Assembly: GCA_018466975.1 (NCBI GenBank)
Contig: CM031558.1
Coordinates: 682,001 to 746,000, forward strand
Length of the DNA stretch: 64,000 nt
DNA from: Sparassis latifolia
Taxonomy: Eukaryota; Basidiomycota; Agaricomycetes; Polyporales; Sparassidaceae
Reading direction: 5' to 3'
Shown one piece after another: positions 23,909-35,299 of the stretch. A program made the translations under genes and the position numbers. Each line of letters begins with the position of its first letter. Position 1 is the stretch's first letter. Below the pieces are notes generated by a model that saw only the letters and a program-made list of their open reading frames with translations, did not search any database and was not told the DNA's origin.

Positions 23909-24032
23909 GGTTCCGAGCCAGTATTCCGAGTCCGTGGTCGGGTGTCCCCGACTCCCCCTGATCTAGATCTTGCCTTCTATAGTTTGACTTCGACGATCGC
24001 AAGCGCGGCTAACTACTCTGACGTTCTGCAAT

Positions 24033-26842
24033 ATGGCCTCTTTGAACCTGAGTGCTATCTCGGAAAATGCGTCAAGGTTGGGCATGCGCCTACAGGAGAC
24101 GCTCTCAGAGCATACCAGAGATCTCGCTCGAGGTTCGACTTCGGCATACCTCGACAGTCCAGATGAGAAAGTCAAGAACATCAGGAGACAGCTCGACTCT
24201 AACAGTGAACGAGAGAAGTTAGACGCAATGAAAAGGCTCATTGCGGTATGTTAGCTGCTGTTGTTCGAGAACAGTATTTATTTGATGTCATCCAGTTGAT
24301 CTCCAAAGGCCGCAATGTCTCAGAGTTCTTCGCGCAAGTGGTCAAGAACGTGGCCTCTCAAAATCTCGAAATTCGTAAACTGGTTTACATCTACTTACTT
24401 CGTTATGCTGAGCAGGAACCGGATCTCGCTCTTCTATCTATCAATACTTTCCAGAAGGACCTTTCAGATCCTAGCCCTCTCATTCGTGCCATGGCTCTCC
24501 GTGTTCTCTCCGGTATACAAGTTCCAATGATTGGGAGCATAGTGATTTTGGCGATCAAGAAGTGCGCTGCAGATATCAGCCCGTATGTGAGGAAAGCTGC
24601 GGCCCTTGCCATTCCCAAATGCTTTAGGTCAGTCTTCAGTTATGTAGCACCTCTTTTGCACCTATTGACCTTATAATACCACAGTCTAGACTCGAATCGT
24701 CAACCAGAGTTGGTCAGTATCATTGCCACTCTTTGGCGTGATCATTCGCCGCTGTCCTTGGGCGGAGTAGCTGTCGCCTTTGGGGCAGTCTGTCCCACTC
24801 GTCTCGATCTACTTCATCAGCATTACAGGCGACTGTGCAGAACGCTGGTTGATGTGGACGAATGGGGCCAAGTCGATCTGCTGAATATACTGGTACGATA
24901 CGCGCGAACGATGCTTCCACGGCCACATAAACCACAAGTCGACTCTGAGTACCAAGTCGATGAAGATCTCAATCTCTTGCTAAAGTCCTCGGAGCCATTG
25001 CTGCTGTCGCAGAATGCCGCTGTGAGCACCTTCGTGAAGGATATTATACCTTGAGTAACGTTATTACAGGTGGTGGTGGCCGTTTCCCGCGCGTTCTACT
25101 TTCTTGCTCCACCGCCAGAACTGTCGAAGTTGATATCGCCTCTGCTTCGCCTTCTCCACATATCTCCAGAAGTGGAGCGCGTCGTGCTTGGTTATCTCAT
25201 GGTGGCTTCACGGTCACTTCCTGTACGTAACTACGATGGTCGTCATTGCACGTGTTCTCTTTTACTTATGTCCCCGTGGTCTCCATCTAGCATGTTCTCG
25301 CACCTTACTATTGTCGTTTCCTAGTACGGGCACAAGATGTACGTGAAGTGAAGAGAGACAAGGTTCGGTTATTGCGCGCGGTCCTTTCCATGGAAAACTA
25401 CCAGTCATTGTTGCGGGAATTCATCGTGAGTCTGCGTTTTCTAATGAAGATTGCGTATTGGCTACATTGTTCTGATCAAGCTATGACAGGTCTACACTGA
25501 CGATGCAGATGATGAAGTTGTTTCTGATACTATACAAGCGATCGGCTATTGTGCTCGGTCCATCCCAGAAGCTACACAGCAATGTCTTACTGCTCTAATG
25601 TCATTCATTCGGAGTAAGAATGGTCAGTCTGTTTCCTTGTCGACGATTTTCCTTTGCTTGCTTTCTAACAGACCAATAGATGTGGTTGTCGCGCATGCGG
25701 TAATCGTACTTAAATCGTTGATCCAGATGCAATTGCGACAAGAGCAGCCCAACGTCTCCACGTCGGCATCTGAAATCATTGCTCGTCTGGCGTATCACAT
25801 AGAAGATATCCACCACCCGAAAGCAAGAGCATGTGTATTTTGGCTTGCGGGCCAATACGCCTCCACAGGGACCAGAGACGACAGTCTGCAACGCGAAGGC
25901 CTGCAGGATAGCGCGAGATGGGCTCCGGACCTCCTTCGCAAGTCGGCTAAGTCGTTCTCTGAAGAGGTATTATACCACGATTCTGGTTATTCCACTCGTA
26001 CTGACGGTCCACTCGGTGCGTTTCACACCAGGCACCCGTAGTGAAATTGCAAGTAATGACTTTGGCCGCCAAGCTTCTTACCTTAAGCCCTGCTCATCGC
26101 ACGATTGGTTTCCTCAATCGCTATATCTTTTCTATGGCTCGCTACGATTCGAATTTTGATGTGCGTGATCGTGCGCGGACGTTGGCCTCGCTCATGGCGG
26201 GTGTTTCCTCCGGCCTATACGACGGTGGTGATCACGAGGAACAAGGGGGTGTAGTCCTACGACGTGAACAGGTTCGCATGGTGCTTTTCGCAGGCAAAGT
26301 CGATCCATCTGAAGATACCGTTGTAAACCGTGCTGTTATATTCACTCCGTCGTTTTTCATTAAGCTCATTCATCAACGGTACAGACATCAATCCTATGTC
26401 TTTTGGTTCCTTGGCAGCAATCACCGGCAAGGATTCGATGGTTAACGATGCGTATCTTCCGGATTGGCTCGAGGAGGGAACAGAATCGTCCCTCAGAGAC
26501 ACTGAAGATGATGCATCTCTAATCCCCAGTCTGCAATCCTCGGTAGGTCAACCGTCGGTGCCCTACTCTGTGGCACCCATCATTGGCCCTTCGTCCATCG
26601 TTTTAACGCCTTCTGGACCATCTCCTGCCGGGTCATACGTTGTTGCTGGGTCAAAAGCGCCTTGGACTGACTTGGATAAATTCTACGAAGAATCCACTGA
26701 TAATGATGACGAGGATGTCGAGAGCGAAGAGAGCGATGGCGGTGAGGATCGGAGCGATGAGGATGTATCTACAGAAAGTGAAGGAAGCTCTAGCGATGCT
26801 GTGAGTGGCAGTGGAGACATGGAGGATGACCATCTGACGTAG
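24033..26842 (+). CDS. APL6: AP-3 adaptor complex, beta subunit
   Basis: Large adaptin of the AP-3 coat that sorts cargo from Golgi/endosome to the vacuole. Exons 24033-24245, 24296-24627, 24685-25021, 25070-25222, 25291-25425, 25490-25622, 25680-25966, 26032-26329 and 26385-26842 give 781 residues. The adaptin trunk shows [60 protein letters not shown] and [15 protein letters not shown]. Near the end [16 protein letters not shown] is a family signature, and the C-terminus is a Ser/Asp/Glu-rich acidic hinge as in AP-3 beta. No ear domain follows, as is usual for fungal members. The donor of the last intron (26330) is a weak site. The start lies 125 bp from the ARID duplication border. Confidence 0.92.
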
Positions 26843-27025
26843 CTACTATATTACCACCGGGCTTCCGATCTTACCATGGAACATGGACAGACAGCTACTA
26901 CACCACCCCATCGAGCATAGTACAATAATCAAATGATTAAATGTGTAAATTGAAGCAGAAGGTGACCGTATTGAACTCGTAGTAGAAATGCCGAAGCATG
27001 CAGGCCGTTCACCTCACCGTCTATT

Positions 27026-27033
27026 ACCATGAC
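27026..27033. repeat. Candidate 8-bp target-site duplication, left copy
   Basis: ACCATGAC directly abuts the left terminal inverted repeat. The identical octamer lies at 47,920-47,927, directly outside the right inverted repeat. Eight bases is the duplication length reported for Zisupton-type elements. Confidence 0.7.
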
Positions 27034-27120
27034 AGCCCATTCAGTCATGTTTGTGAACTGGACTCCCATTTACCCTGACATTGTCATGAACTGGACAGCC
27101 AGCAGGACGTCGGCCCATCG
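27034..27120 (+). repeat. Left terminal inverted repeat of the KDZ element
   Basis: Matches the reverse complement of 47,832-47,919 with only a few differences. Shared blocks include TTCAGTCATGTT, CTCCCATTTACCCTGACATT, GTCATGAACTGGACAGCCAG and GGACGTCGGCCCAT. The inner end contains CGGCCCATCG, the same core that is repeated in the adjoining array. Confidence 0.9.
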
Positions 27121-27129
27121 GTCTGTGTA

Positions 27130-29070
27130 AGGAGCTGTCAGCGATCGGCTCATGGCGATGAAGGGAATGCTGGAGCGATGGGCCCACCGCCATAGGAGTA
27201 TTTCTGAGCGATCGGCCCACCACCATGATGCAACTATTATACAGGCATGGGCCCACCGCCGCGGTGATAGTTCTGAGCGATGGGCCCACCGCCATAGGTG
27301 TATTTTTGAGCCATCGGCCCACTGCCACGGGGCTATTATACAGCCATCGGCCCACCGCCATAGGTAGTGTTCTGAGCGATCGGCCCACCGCCACGGGGCT
27401 ATTACACAGCCATTGGCCCACCGCCATAGGTAGTGTTCTGAGCGATCGGCCCACCGCCACTAGGGCTATTACACAGCCGTTGGCCCACCGCCATAGGTAG
27501 TGTTCTGAGCGTGGGCCGACCGCCATAGGTAGTGTTCTAAGCGATCGGCCCACCGCCATAGGGATATTTCTGAGCGATCAGCCCACCACCACGGGGCTAT
27601 TGTACAGCCATCGGCCCACCGCCATTGGAGCTGTTCTGAGCCATCGGCCGACTGCCATAGGTAGTGTTCTGAGCGATCGGCCCATCGCCACGGTGCTATT
27701 ATACAGCCATCGGCCCACCGCCACCGTGGTAGTACTGAGCGATGGGCCGACCACCATAGGTAGTGTTCTGAGTGATCGGCCCACCGCCACTGGGGCTATT
27801 ATAGAGCCGTCGGCCCACCGCCATATGTAGTGTTCTGAGCGATCGGCCTACTGCCATAGGTATATGTCTGAGCGATCGGCCCACCGCCACGGGGCTATTA
27901 TACAGCCATCGGCCCACTGCCACCATGGTAGTACTGAGCGATGGGCCGACCACCATAGGTAGTGTTCTGAGTGATCGGCCCACCACCACTGGGGCTATTA
28001 TAGAGCCGTCGGCCCACCGCCATATGTAGTGTTCTGAGCGATCGGCCTACCGCCATAGGTATATTTCTGAGCGATCGGCCCACTGCCACGGTGCTATTAT
28101 ACAGCCATCGGCCCACCGCCATAGGTAGTGTTCTGAGCGGTGGGCCGACCGCCATAGGTAGTGTTCTGAGTGATGGGCCCACCACCATAGGTAGTGTTCT
28201 GAGCGATGGGCCCACCGCCATAGGTAGTGTTCTGAGTGATGGGCCCACCACCATAGGTAGTGTTCTGAGCGATGGGCCCACCGCCATAGGTAGTGTTCTG
28301 AGCGATGGGCCCACCGCCATAGGTAGTGTTCTGAGCGATTGGCCCACCACCACGGTGCTATTATACAGCCATCGGCCCACCGCCATAGGTAGTGTTCTGA
28401 GCGGTGGGCCGACCGCCATAGGCAGTGTTCTGAGCGATCGGCCTACCGCCATAGGTATATTTCTGAGCGATCGGCCCACTGCCACCATGCTATTATACAG
28501 CCATCGGCCCACCACCATTGGAGCTGTTCTGAGCCATCGGCCGACTGCCATAGGTAGTGTTCTGAGCGATTGGCCCACCACCATAGGTAGTGTTCTGAGC
28601 GATCGGCCGACCTCCATAGGTAGTGTTCTGAGCGATCGGCCACGGTGCTATTATACAGCCATCGGCCCACCGCCATAGGTAGTGTTCTGAGCGGTGGGCC
28701 GACCGCCATAGGCAGTGTTCTGAGCGATCGGCCTACCGCCATAGGTATATTTCTGAGCGATCGGCCCACTGCCACCGTGCTATTATACAGCCATCGGCCC
28801 ACCACCATAGGTAGTGTTCTGAGCGATGGGCCGACCTCCATAGGTAGCGTTCTGAGCGATGGGCCCACCGCCATAGGTATATTTCTGAGCGATCAGCCCA
28901 CCGCCACGGTGCTATTATACAGCCATCGGCACAACCCCATAGGTAGGGTTCTGAGCGATGGGCCGACCTCCATAGGTAGTGTTCTGAGCGATCGGCCCAC
29001 CACCACGGGGCTATTATACAGCCATCGGCCCACCGCCATAGGTATATTTCTGAGCCCATAAGCATGGGTC
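27130..29070. repeat. Left subterminal minisatellite array
   Basis: Roughly 55-60 units of 33-34 bp. Each has a core of the form GATCGGCCCACCGCCA with variants such as GATGGGCCCACC. Two spacer types alternate irregularly: one reads TAGGTAGTGTTCTGAGC, the other GGGGCTATTATACAGCC. Long open frames on both strands are by-products of a period near a multiple of three. Isolated diverged units continue to about 29,580. The array begins at the inner edge of the terminal inverted repeat. Confidence 0.92.
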
Positions 29071-29137
29071 GCCTGAAATATCTGACTAGCCTGGGCATAG
29101 CTGAGTTATTTGCCTTGCCCTAGGTTGTCAACTGGGC

Positions 29138-29476
29138 TCATATCGTGTCCGTGTCGTCTTGGTGAAGCATGGGTGGGTGAAGGAACATACCAGATGATTC
29201 GTCAGGGAGTAGCATAGGTGGATGTATGAAACATGGAGATTGGTCGGGGGGAAGCATGGGCGGATGTATGAAACGTGGAGATTGGTCAGGGGGAAGCATG
29301 GGCGGATGCCACACCTGGTTGCCCGAGCCAAGAAGTAGACCATACGAAGTGAACGGATTGTACCCGAAGTCAACCGAAGAGCACGAAGTAGACGAGGATG
29401 CGGACGTGTGCAAATCAGCGTACGAGCCGAAGGACACCACAGAAGAAGGGGGCTCTGACGCCGAGTCATTGCTCAT
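29138..29476 (-). CDS. Small repeat-containing protein of the KDZ element, unknown function
   Basis: A 112-residue frame starting MSNDSASEPPSS. The first half is Ser-rich. The second half has four near-repeats of HPPMLPPDQSPRFI, the DNA of which includes two adjacent 42-bp units at about 29,222-29,300. No homologous family was recognised. It sits between the left array and the other cargo genes. It may be a genuine small gene or another repeat by-product; repeat-unit length divisible by three keeps it open either way. Confidence 0.4.
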   Translation of the reverse strand: MSNDSASEPPSSVVSFGSYADLHTSASSSTSCSSVDFGYNPFTSYGLLLGSGNQVWHPPMLPPDQSPRFIHPPMLPPDQSPCFIHPPMLLPDESSGMFLHPPMLHQDDTDTI

Positions 29477-29700
29477 GCGGCACCTCTTGCTCAGACCTAT
29501 CGGCCCACCGCCATAGGTGTAGTTCTCAGCGATCAGTCAACCGCCATGGGCATATTTTTCAGTGATTGATCCACCGCCTAACAGGGCAATGATGGAGCTA
29601 CCGCCGGCCAATAATTTCCACGTAATCCACCCATCATTCCCTCCAATTCTGGTTAGCTCACTATCAGCTCTCCTTGCAGTATCACACTCTCTCCCACTGT

Positions 29701-30023
29701 GGGAAGGGTTGGCGAACTGTGGCGAATATCCTTCGCCATCTGAACATGGAGTTCAGAATGACTTCGCCAAACTCTCCCAATTGGCATCGGCGTTTCGAGA
29801 CATGCATCAGATACAATTTGGGATGTGCCCTTCTGGGTAGAGTATGTGGAGACGAATGGCGGTCCTTTCCACCGTGAGTAGGGTTGGCGAACTGTGGTGG
29901 ATATCACTCGCCATCTGAACATGCAGTCCAGAATGACTTCGCCAAACTCTCCCATGTGGCATTGGCTTTCGAGCCATGCATCAGATACCATTGGGGATGT
30001 GCCCTCCTGAGGAGAGTATGTGG
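29701..30023. repeat. Direct duplication of about 150 bp inside the KDZ element
   Basis: The block beginning GGGTTGGCGAACTGTGG at about 29,706 recurs at about 29,881, with shared later words CGCCATCTGAACATG, ATGACTTCGCCAAACTCTCC and GCATCAGATAC. The two copies are roughly 178 bp apart and about 85-90 percent alike by eye. It contains no gene. Confidence 0.75.
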
Positions 30024-30129
30024 CTACTATGTTTCGCCTTACCACACCAGGTACATTGCCCAGGTTCAAAGACATGACAACCTTATATTCGACACACTAC
30101 AGCACGAACGGACGCCTGGCATTGGGCGA

Positions 30130-30850
30130 TTACATTTCTAACTCACGCAGCTGCCGCGTCGCCTCCTGCAGCTCTTCCAGCACCACATCCAGGTTCTGAT
30201 CTGTCCTCTTGTGCAACCAACTAGTGAGGTTCGCGACGCGAACATGCAGCTGTTCAAGCTGCACCAGTGTAGACTCGGAGATGGTGTACACCTTCTCCTA
30301 CATTCTCGAGGTTCAGCAAGACTGTAAGGTGCTGGAACGTACCACTCACCCAGGGATCACCAAGTTTGTACCACCAGGCCTCCATAGGGCTCCCCGCCGG
30401 CCCAACCTGATGATCCCATTTCCACCAGTAGTCGGGTGAATCCTCGAGTAGGTTCTTAGGACGAGGAACGAGGGTGGTGGGGCGTGGAATCGCCTTGACG
30501 TCAATGCTGATGGGGCGCAGAACTTCGCGATTGAAAGTGCAGACGGTGAGGACACTGGCGATAACTCCGCCATGGTCAATATGGTCAGCATGACCCGCCA
30601 ACGCGAGGTCGCCACAGATACCCCTGACGGCGAACTGCACAGGACTCAGCAGGGTCAGGCGATATCAGCAAGAAAGGCGTACCATCTCCCGGCGCAAGCC
30701 TTCCTCCCAACGGACCTTGGTGAAGTGATCTGGGTCAGGCTCCAGTGCCAGAACAGCTTCTTGGATCCTCCAAGTGTAGACTTCCAACTGCAACCTCCCT
30801 CTGGAGAACAGGCAGGGGCGCGCATCTGATGTTGAAGACTGGGCAGACAT
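30130..30850 (-). CDS. 206-aa protein of the KDZ element with C-terminal coiled coil, unknown function
   Basis: Three exons on the minus strand, 30850-30683, 30634-30350 and 30297-30130, join in phase to 206 residues. The start is MSAQSSTSDARPCLFS. The middle has KVRWEEGLRREM, FAVRGICGDLAL, FNREVLRPISIDVKAIPRP and PDYWWKWDH, which look like a folded, Trp-rich domain. The C-terminal 55 residues (SESTLVQLEQLHVRVANLTS and on) form a predicted coiled coil. Splice sites are clean and there is no break, in contrast to the transposase just upstream. It lies about 210 bp past the transposase stop on the same strand. Its function is unknown; a helper role in transposition is only a guess from position. 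Confidence 0.65.
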
Positions 30851-31063
30851 GACGGTGAGTGGATGAGCCGAGGTTGATATCTGATCGACCTTATCTGATG
30901 TCTGATGTCATGCGATTGGAGAGCACATGCCGAGATGAAGCCCTCAGGCGAGGATGGAGGTCACTTCGCCAAATGTGATATTGGTGAGTAGGAATTACAC
31001 ACATGACGATCACTACATCGATATAGCAAACATGAATATGCGTACACCCCAGTGAACCCTGAC

Positions 31064-34000
31064 TCAAAGCACATTTTCATCGCCCGCCCTTTCGTCCTCA
31101 ATGTCCAGGGCGAGGATGTGGCTGAACGCGTCAGTGGCGTGGCTGGCGAAGGTCCGCCACATACTCACTTGCCTGGCGGCATAGCAAACATGACCCCGCC
31201 AGGAAGGATCCGTCATCTCGAGCCAGTGAGCCCATCGTTCCGCATTCCGCTTGAAGGTGGCTATGGTCCAGGCCATTTCCGAGTGGACCAAGACACGCTC
31301 CTCCCTCCATCTCTCATATCGAGCTCTGGCACGCAGCCAATTCACTCTATAGACTGGAGGGTAAATTAGCAGGAGGCCTAGAGATCGATCGGACAATTAC
31401 GAACACTCGTCCATCCATTCTGATGAACCTCGATCTCCAGCGACATCCATGGTCCAGAACCAAGCCAGGTTGACGTTCCTGAGCCCGGAGGTGCTAGCCT
31501 CGATGACGGCAGTCTTCACGTGCAGGTCCTTCTTATCCAAAGGGCGATAGAGGGCCAAGTCTTCATCGGTGGCGCCCAAGCGCATAATGGCGCGTCGGTT
31601 GGCGGAATAGAGCCTGGTGCAGGCCAAGATGGTCTGATCGGCAGCATGAACCTCTGCCTGTGCACGGGTCATGGTTCCGACGCTGTTGGCAGGACGAACC
31701 CTCTTGTAGTAGAGGTAAGACTTCAGTCCAAGCGCCATGCGAAGCTCGTGGAGGATGTCATTCATCAGGCCTTTGCGCAACTCCAACTCTTGGGCCACCA
31801 GGGTCTGGAGCCCGTTGGCGACGGCAGCCATGAATCCGATCTGCGAAGGTAAATTCAAGGAAGCTCACTCGGGAGGAATCGCATCCTCACCATACTCAGC
31901 ATCCTCCAGGTGTATTTGAAAAGAATTCTCATCCAAGGAATCCCAGAGCGCACCATCTTCACGATCTTCCATGGTGGGAACGTCCTCCAACCTTCCCATG
32001 AACTTCTCAGAGCGACATTGGAATGTGAGAATGCTGACTTCAAGGCGCTGACGGCAGTCGAGAGTCTTGAGGTCCTCCGCCACGCTCGGATTTTGACCCG
32101 CCTTGCGGATATCATTCGCAAGCTTAAGCCTGAAGGCCGTCAGAGCTGTATTTTTGTAAAGACGAGGCAAACTCACTGTGCTTCTTGAATTTTGAGGCCA
32201 GTCGACAACCATCTGGCGGTGCCCTTCTCCAAGCCCTTGGCGGACTCCTCGCCCGCCAGTCTGAGTTGGGTGAGGTCTTTACCCGGGGCTTGCATTCACG
32301 TCAACTACATGCCACACGATGATGGAAGGATACTCACCCTTCCTGAGCTGGACATCGAAGGTGTCCATAATCTTCGGATTATTTTGGCGAGCCTCCATAG
32401 CGTCGTCGTACTCCTTCTGCCATGCCTCAAGGACCTCCTCATCTGTGGATGCAGATAAAGCTTCAAAGGACTCCTTGCTTCTTGGGAAGCCCAGGAGCAC
32501 GCGCTTCCACTTTGTCATCAAGGTTGGCACTGTAGGCAGCATAAGGCAGGTGGCAAATAGGGAAGGAGGAACCAGGCTCACCCATGCGAGTCGCCTTCTT
32601 CCAGTTGGAGTCATTCATGTGATCGTCAAGGACTTCTTGGCGGTGAGCTCGGTCATGCCCTGGTACTGCCTGAGACCTCATTTGTGGGCGCCCACAGGGT
32701 CTCGATGACCTCGCCATCGACCATACCAGCGCCAACTATAAAGTTGGGCGAGAACCGTTGGATGCAGCAATCTTGGTGTCTGTGCACATGAAACAAGCCG
32801 ATGCCTTGGTCTATCTTGAGCTCGAAGGGCATCCTCAGATAGGCGCTGTGGCGGAAATGTTTATGACATGGACGCCATACTGGCACATGATGTCGCATAT
32901 GACGAGGACGAGGGTGATACCGGTGAGGGTCAGGAGCGCATTGCTGAGAGAGTAATCCATATTCATTTGTCTGCAGAGGGTGCGTCGGTGAGAATGAATC
33001 ATGACAAGAGACATATGCGAACCTTTCTCCCTTCTGGAAATCGACGACAGTATGAGGGACGAAGAAACCATGTCTGGCGCAAGCAGTGGCCCCGATTCCT
33101 GTGGCGTCGAGGTTGGCGCGATCCACATTGGCCTGATTGACAGCGCAGTGCTCATGACAAGTGGAGCGCTGGTGGGCTTAGGAGTCAAGGGCGGAAGAAG
33201 AACGTGCAGCCAGACACGCACCTGATGGGACTCCATGGCCACCGCCAGATGAGCCTTGTAATCCTCTTGGCCGACCATGAATGCCTGGCCGTCACTGAGG
33301 GCGACGTCCTCCTCGGGGTGCTTCATCTTCATGTGCTCTGCACTGAAATTGCCATCCATGACAAAGCCGCGTTTGAACTTCCACTGCACTGGATCCGCTT
33401 GCCAATCAAAAGGCAGGTTGAGCCCAGGCTGGGGACAGGCGGGACAAAAGATGGCGAGGCCACCCTTCTCCACAGGACGGAGGGCATCGTGAGAAGCCGT
33501 GCCACTTGCGATATTTGAGTTGGCGCCATTGGCGGGACACCCGCATCAGCTCACGATAACGGTCCTGGCGAGGAACTGGCATGAACGGTTGGGCCATGGG
33601 AATGCATGTGAACACTTACAGGAACGGTGCCAGGGAAGGCATTGCTCGTGACCCGTTTGAGCTTGCTGTAGTAGTTCAATGCCGCCGTCTTGCACTCTTT
33701 GTTCTCCAGAAGGAAATCGTCGAGGACGGCGAATGTGAAGGCGGTATGGGGATCCTTGACGGTACCAGGGTAAAGTCCCATTTGAAGAAGCTGCATGTCA
33801 CACTCCACTGCCATCTCACACTGGCACCAGTCAACGCCGATATGGTGAACGCCAGAGATGTCGACAATGACTATGATCCGATTCCCATAACTGTCACGGC
33901 GAGGTGGCCGGGAGAGCACCGGTGGCACATCTTCCTCCCAAGTGGGATCGGGAGCATCGTCGGTTTGCCTTGCTTCACCATCAAGGGTGCCTGCCAGAGG

Positions 34001-34750
34001 TGCAAAGTTGAATGGGACCTCGCCATCATCTGAGACCTCGCCATCATGTGCATTTAGGTCTTCATTGGAGGCATTCCAGAAATCGGACCCCGGGGCCACC
34101 ACCGGCGCAGGGTTGTTATGTGCTGTGAAGGCGCCCAGAGGGCAGGGATCTCCGCCATGCCCCAAATGGATGCAGACGCCAACCCGATACAGTGATGCCG
34201 GCTCAAAATACTGACCCTGCCAATGCTCTATCCGATGGAAAGGAGCACGCTGATGGCCGTTACGACAGCAGTCAGTACAGGTGAGCGGTCTGCCCATACA
34301 GTCCAGGCATCGCCACCGTCCCTCGCTAACCTTGCATTCCGCACAGTTTCTGGGCTCAGGCGGGGCTTCCATCTCAACAATGGCATGAAGATAGTCATCA
34401 CGGTGGGGTATCCAGTCCCTCATGAAGTCATTCTGGGTCTATCGCGCATGGTCAGACCGTCAGATATTCATGGCGGGAGTGCCCACCTTTGTCTTCCGAG
34501 CCGCCGGATCCAGCTGAATCGGCACACCTATGTTGCCCAGGACGTCGCCATCATCCAAGTTAAACAAGGAGCCTGAAGCTGGAGCCTTCGATGGACTTTT
34601 GGAAGGCGATGGCACGTTTGAACCCGTGGGCATGGGCAAAGGTACGTCCACATAGCGTACTCCCCTAGTGGTCTGCTTAGCTACCTTGGTCACAAACTCA
34701 ACCTCGTCATCCAGGTCTACAACGAGCCTGCTTTTGTTGCGTCTGCTCAT
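31064..34750 (-). pseudogene. KDZ transposase with CxC cysteine cluster (frameshifted)
   Basis: Ten exons by my splicing: 34750-34487, 34432-33620, 33564-33222, 33168-33023, 32970-32582, 32529-32338, 32288-32177, 32129-31869, 31840-31401 and 31346-31064. Motifs in order: NDFMRDWIPHRDDYL, a cysteine cluster (CAECKVSEGRWRCLDC then CTDCC and two His), VHHIGVDWCQC, RELMRVSRQWRQLKYRK, FCPACPQPGLNLPFDW, MDGNFSAEHMKMKHP, NLDATGIGATACARHGFFVP, QMNMDYSLSNAL, GIGLFHVHRHQDCC, VGAGMVDGEVIETLWAP, AHRQEVLDDHMNDSNWKK, NWLRARARYERW. These are hallmarks of KDZ transposases. The frame shifts near 33,498, near 32,880 and near 32,690, and the junction of exons 8 and 9 does not keep phase. Splicing cannot explain the first three, so it is probably inactive unless they are assembly errors. 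Confidence 0.85.
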
Positions 34751-35299
34751 GGTTCAGGTCAGTGGGGAGTCGTATTGCAAACTCATCGATGAGCATTGTG
34801 TCCCTATCGCACAACACAACACGTGCAAATCACACACGGTCTTGCTGCCCACCAGACTACTCATCAAGGTGGTTAAGAATGGCTGCAATGCCTGGGCCTT
34901 ATCACCTCGTGGTCTCTTTAGGCACCAAATCAGCGTTATGCAGATAAGGATGCCATGTTGGCGAGAGGTCCGCCAATTGTATGTCGCTCTCAGTGCTAAC
35001 TTTGCCTTGACTCGGAGTAGCATAATGCTCAAAAGGGAAACGTGCACTTGCACCGCGCGCTCGCCAACGCTGCCGCCATCTGCCCCACTAGCACTCACAA
35101 CTTCTCAACCGAACACATTTCGCCACCATCTCCGCCAACTTCGAGGTCCGCCAACCATATGCTGCCATCAGTGATAACTACACCTTGAGCTGAACACTGT
35201 CGAGATGTGAAATGCGCACTCGTACCGCACGCTCGCCAACCTTCAGCTAGGATTCGGAAATTCGAGACTCCATACATTTCGCCATCACCTCCGCCAACT
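34751..35299. other. Spacer between TET/JBP gene and transposase
   Basis: Upstream region of the transposase. It holds two diverged copies of a block of about 150 bp: words such as CCGCGCGCTCGCCAAC near 35,060 and CCGCACGCTCGCCAACC near 35,225 sit in similar surroundings (a GATAACT/GCTAACT word followed by CTTGA). No gene is supported; the minus frame 34754-35098 shows no family resemblance. Confidence 0.45.

Noticed and set aside
27130..29070. CRISPR-like array
   Set aside because: Units are nearly all repeat with short variant spacers that recur, the genome is eukaryotic, and no cas genes are present.
27041..29098. Long open frames on both strands with TAIGSVLSDGP or MAVGRSLRTLP peptides
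   Set aside because: They follow the 33-bp minisatellite period in every orientation and are open on both strands, so they are repeat by-products, not genes.
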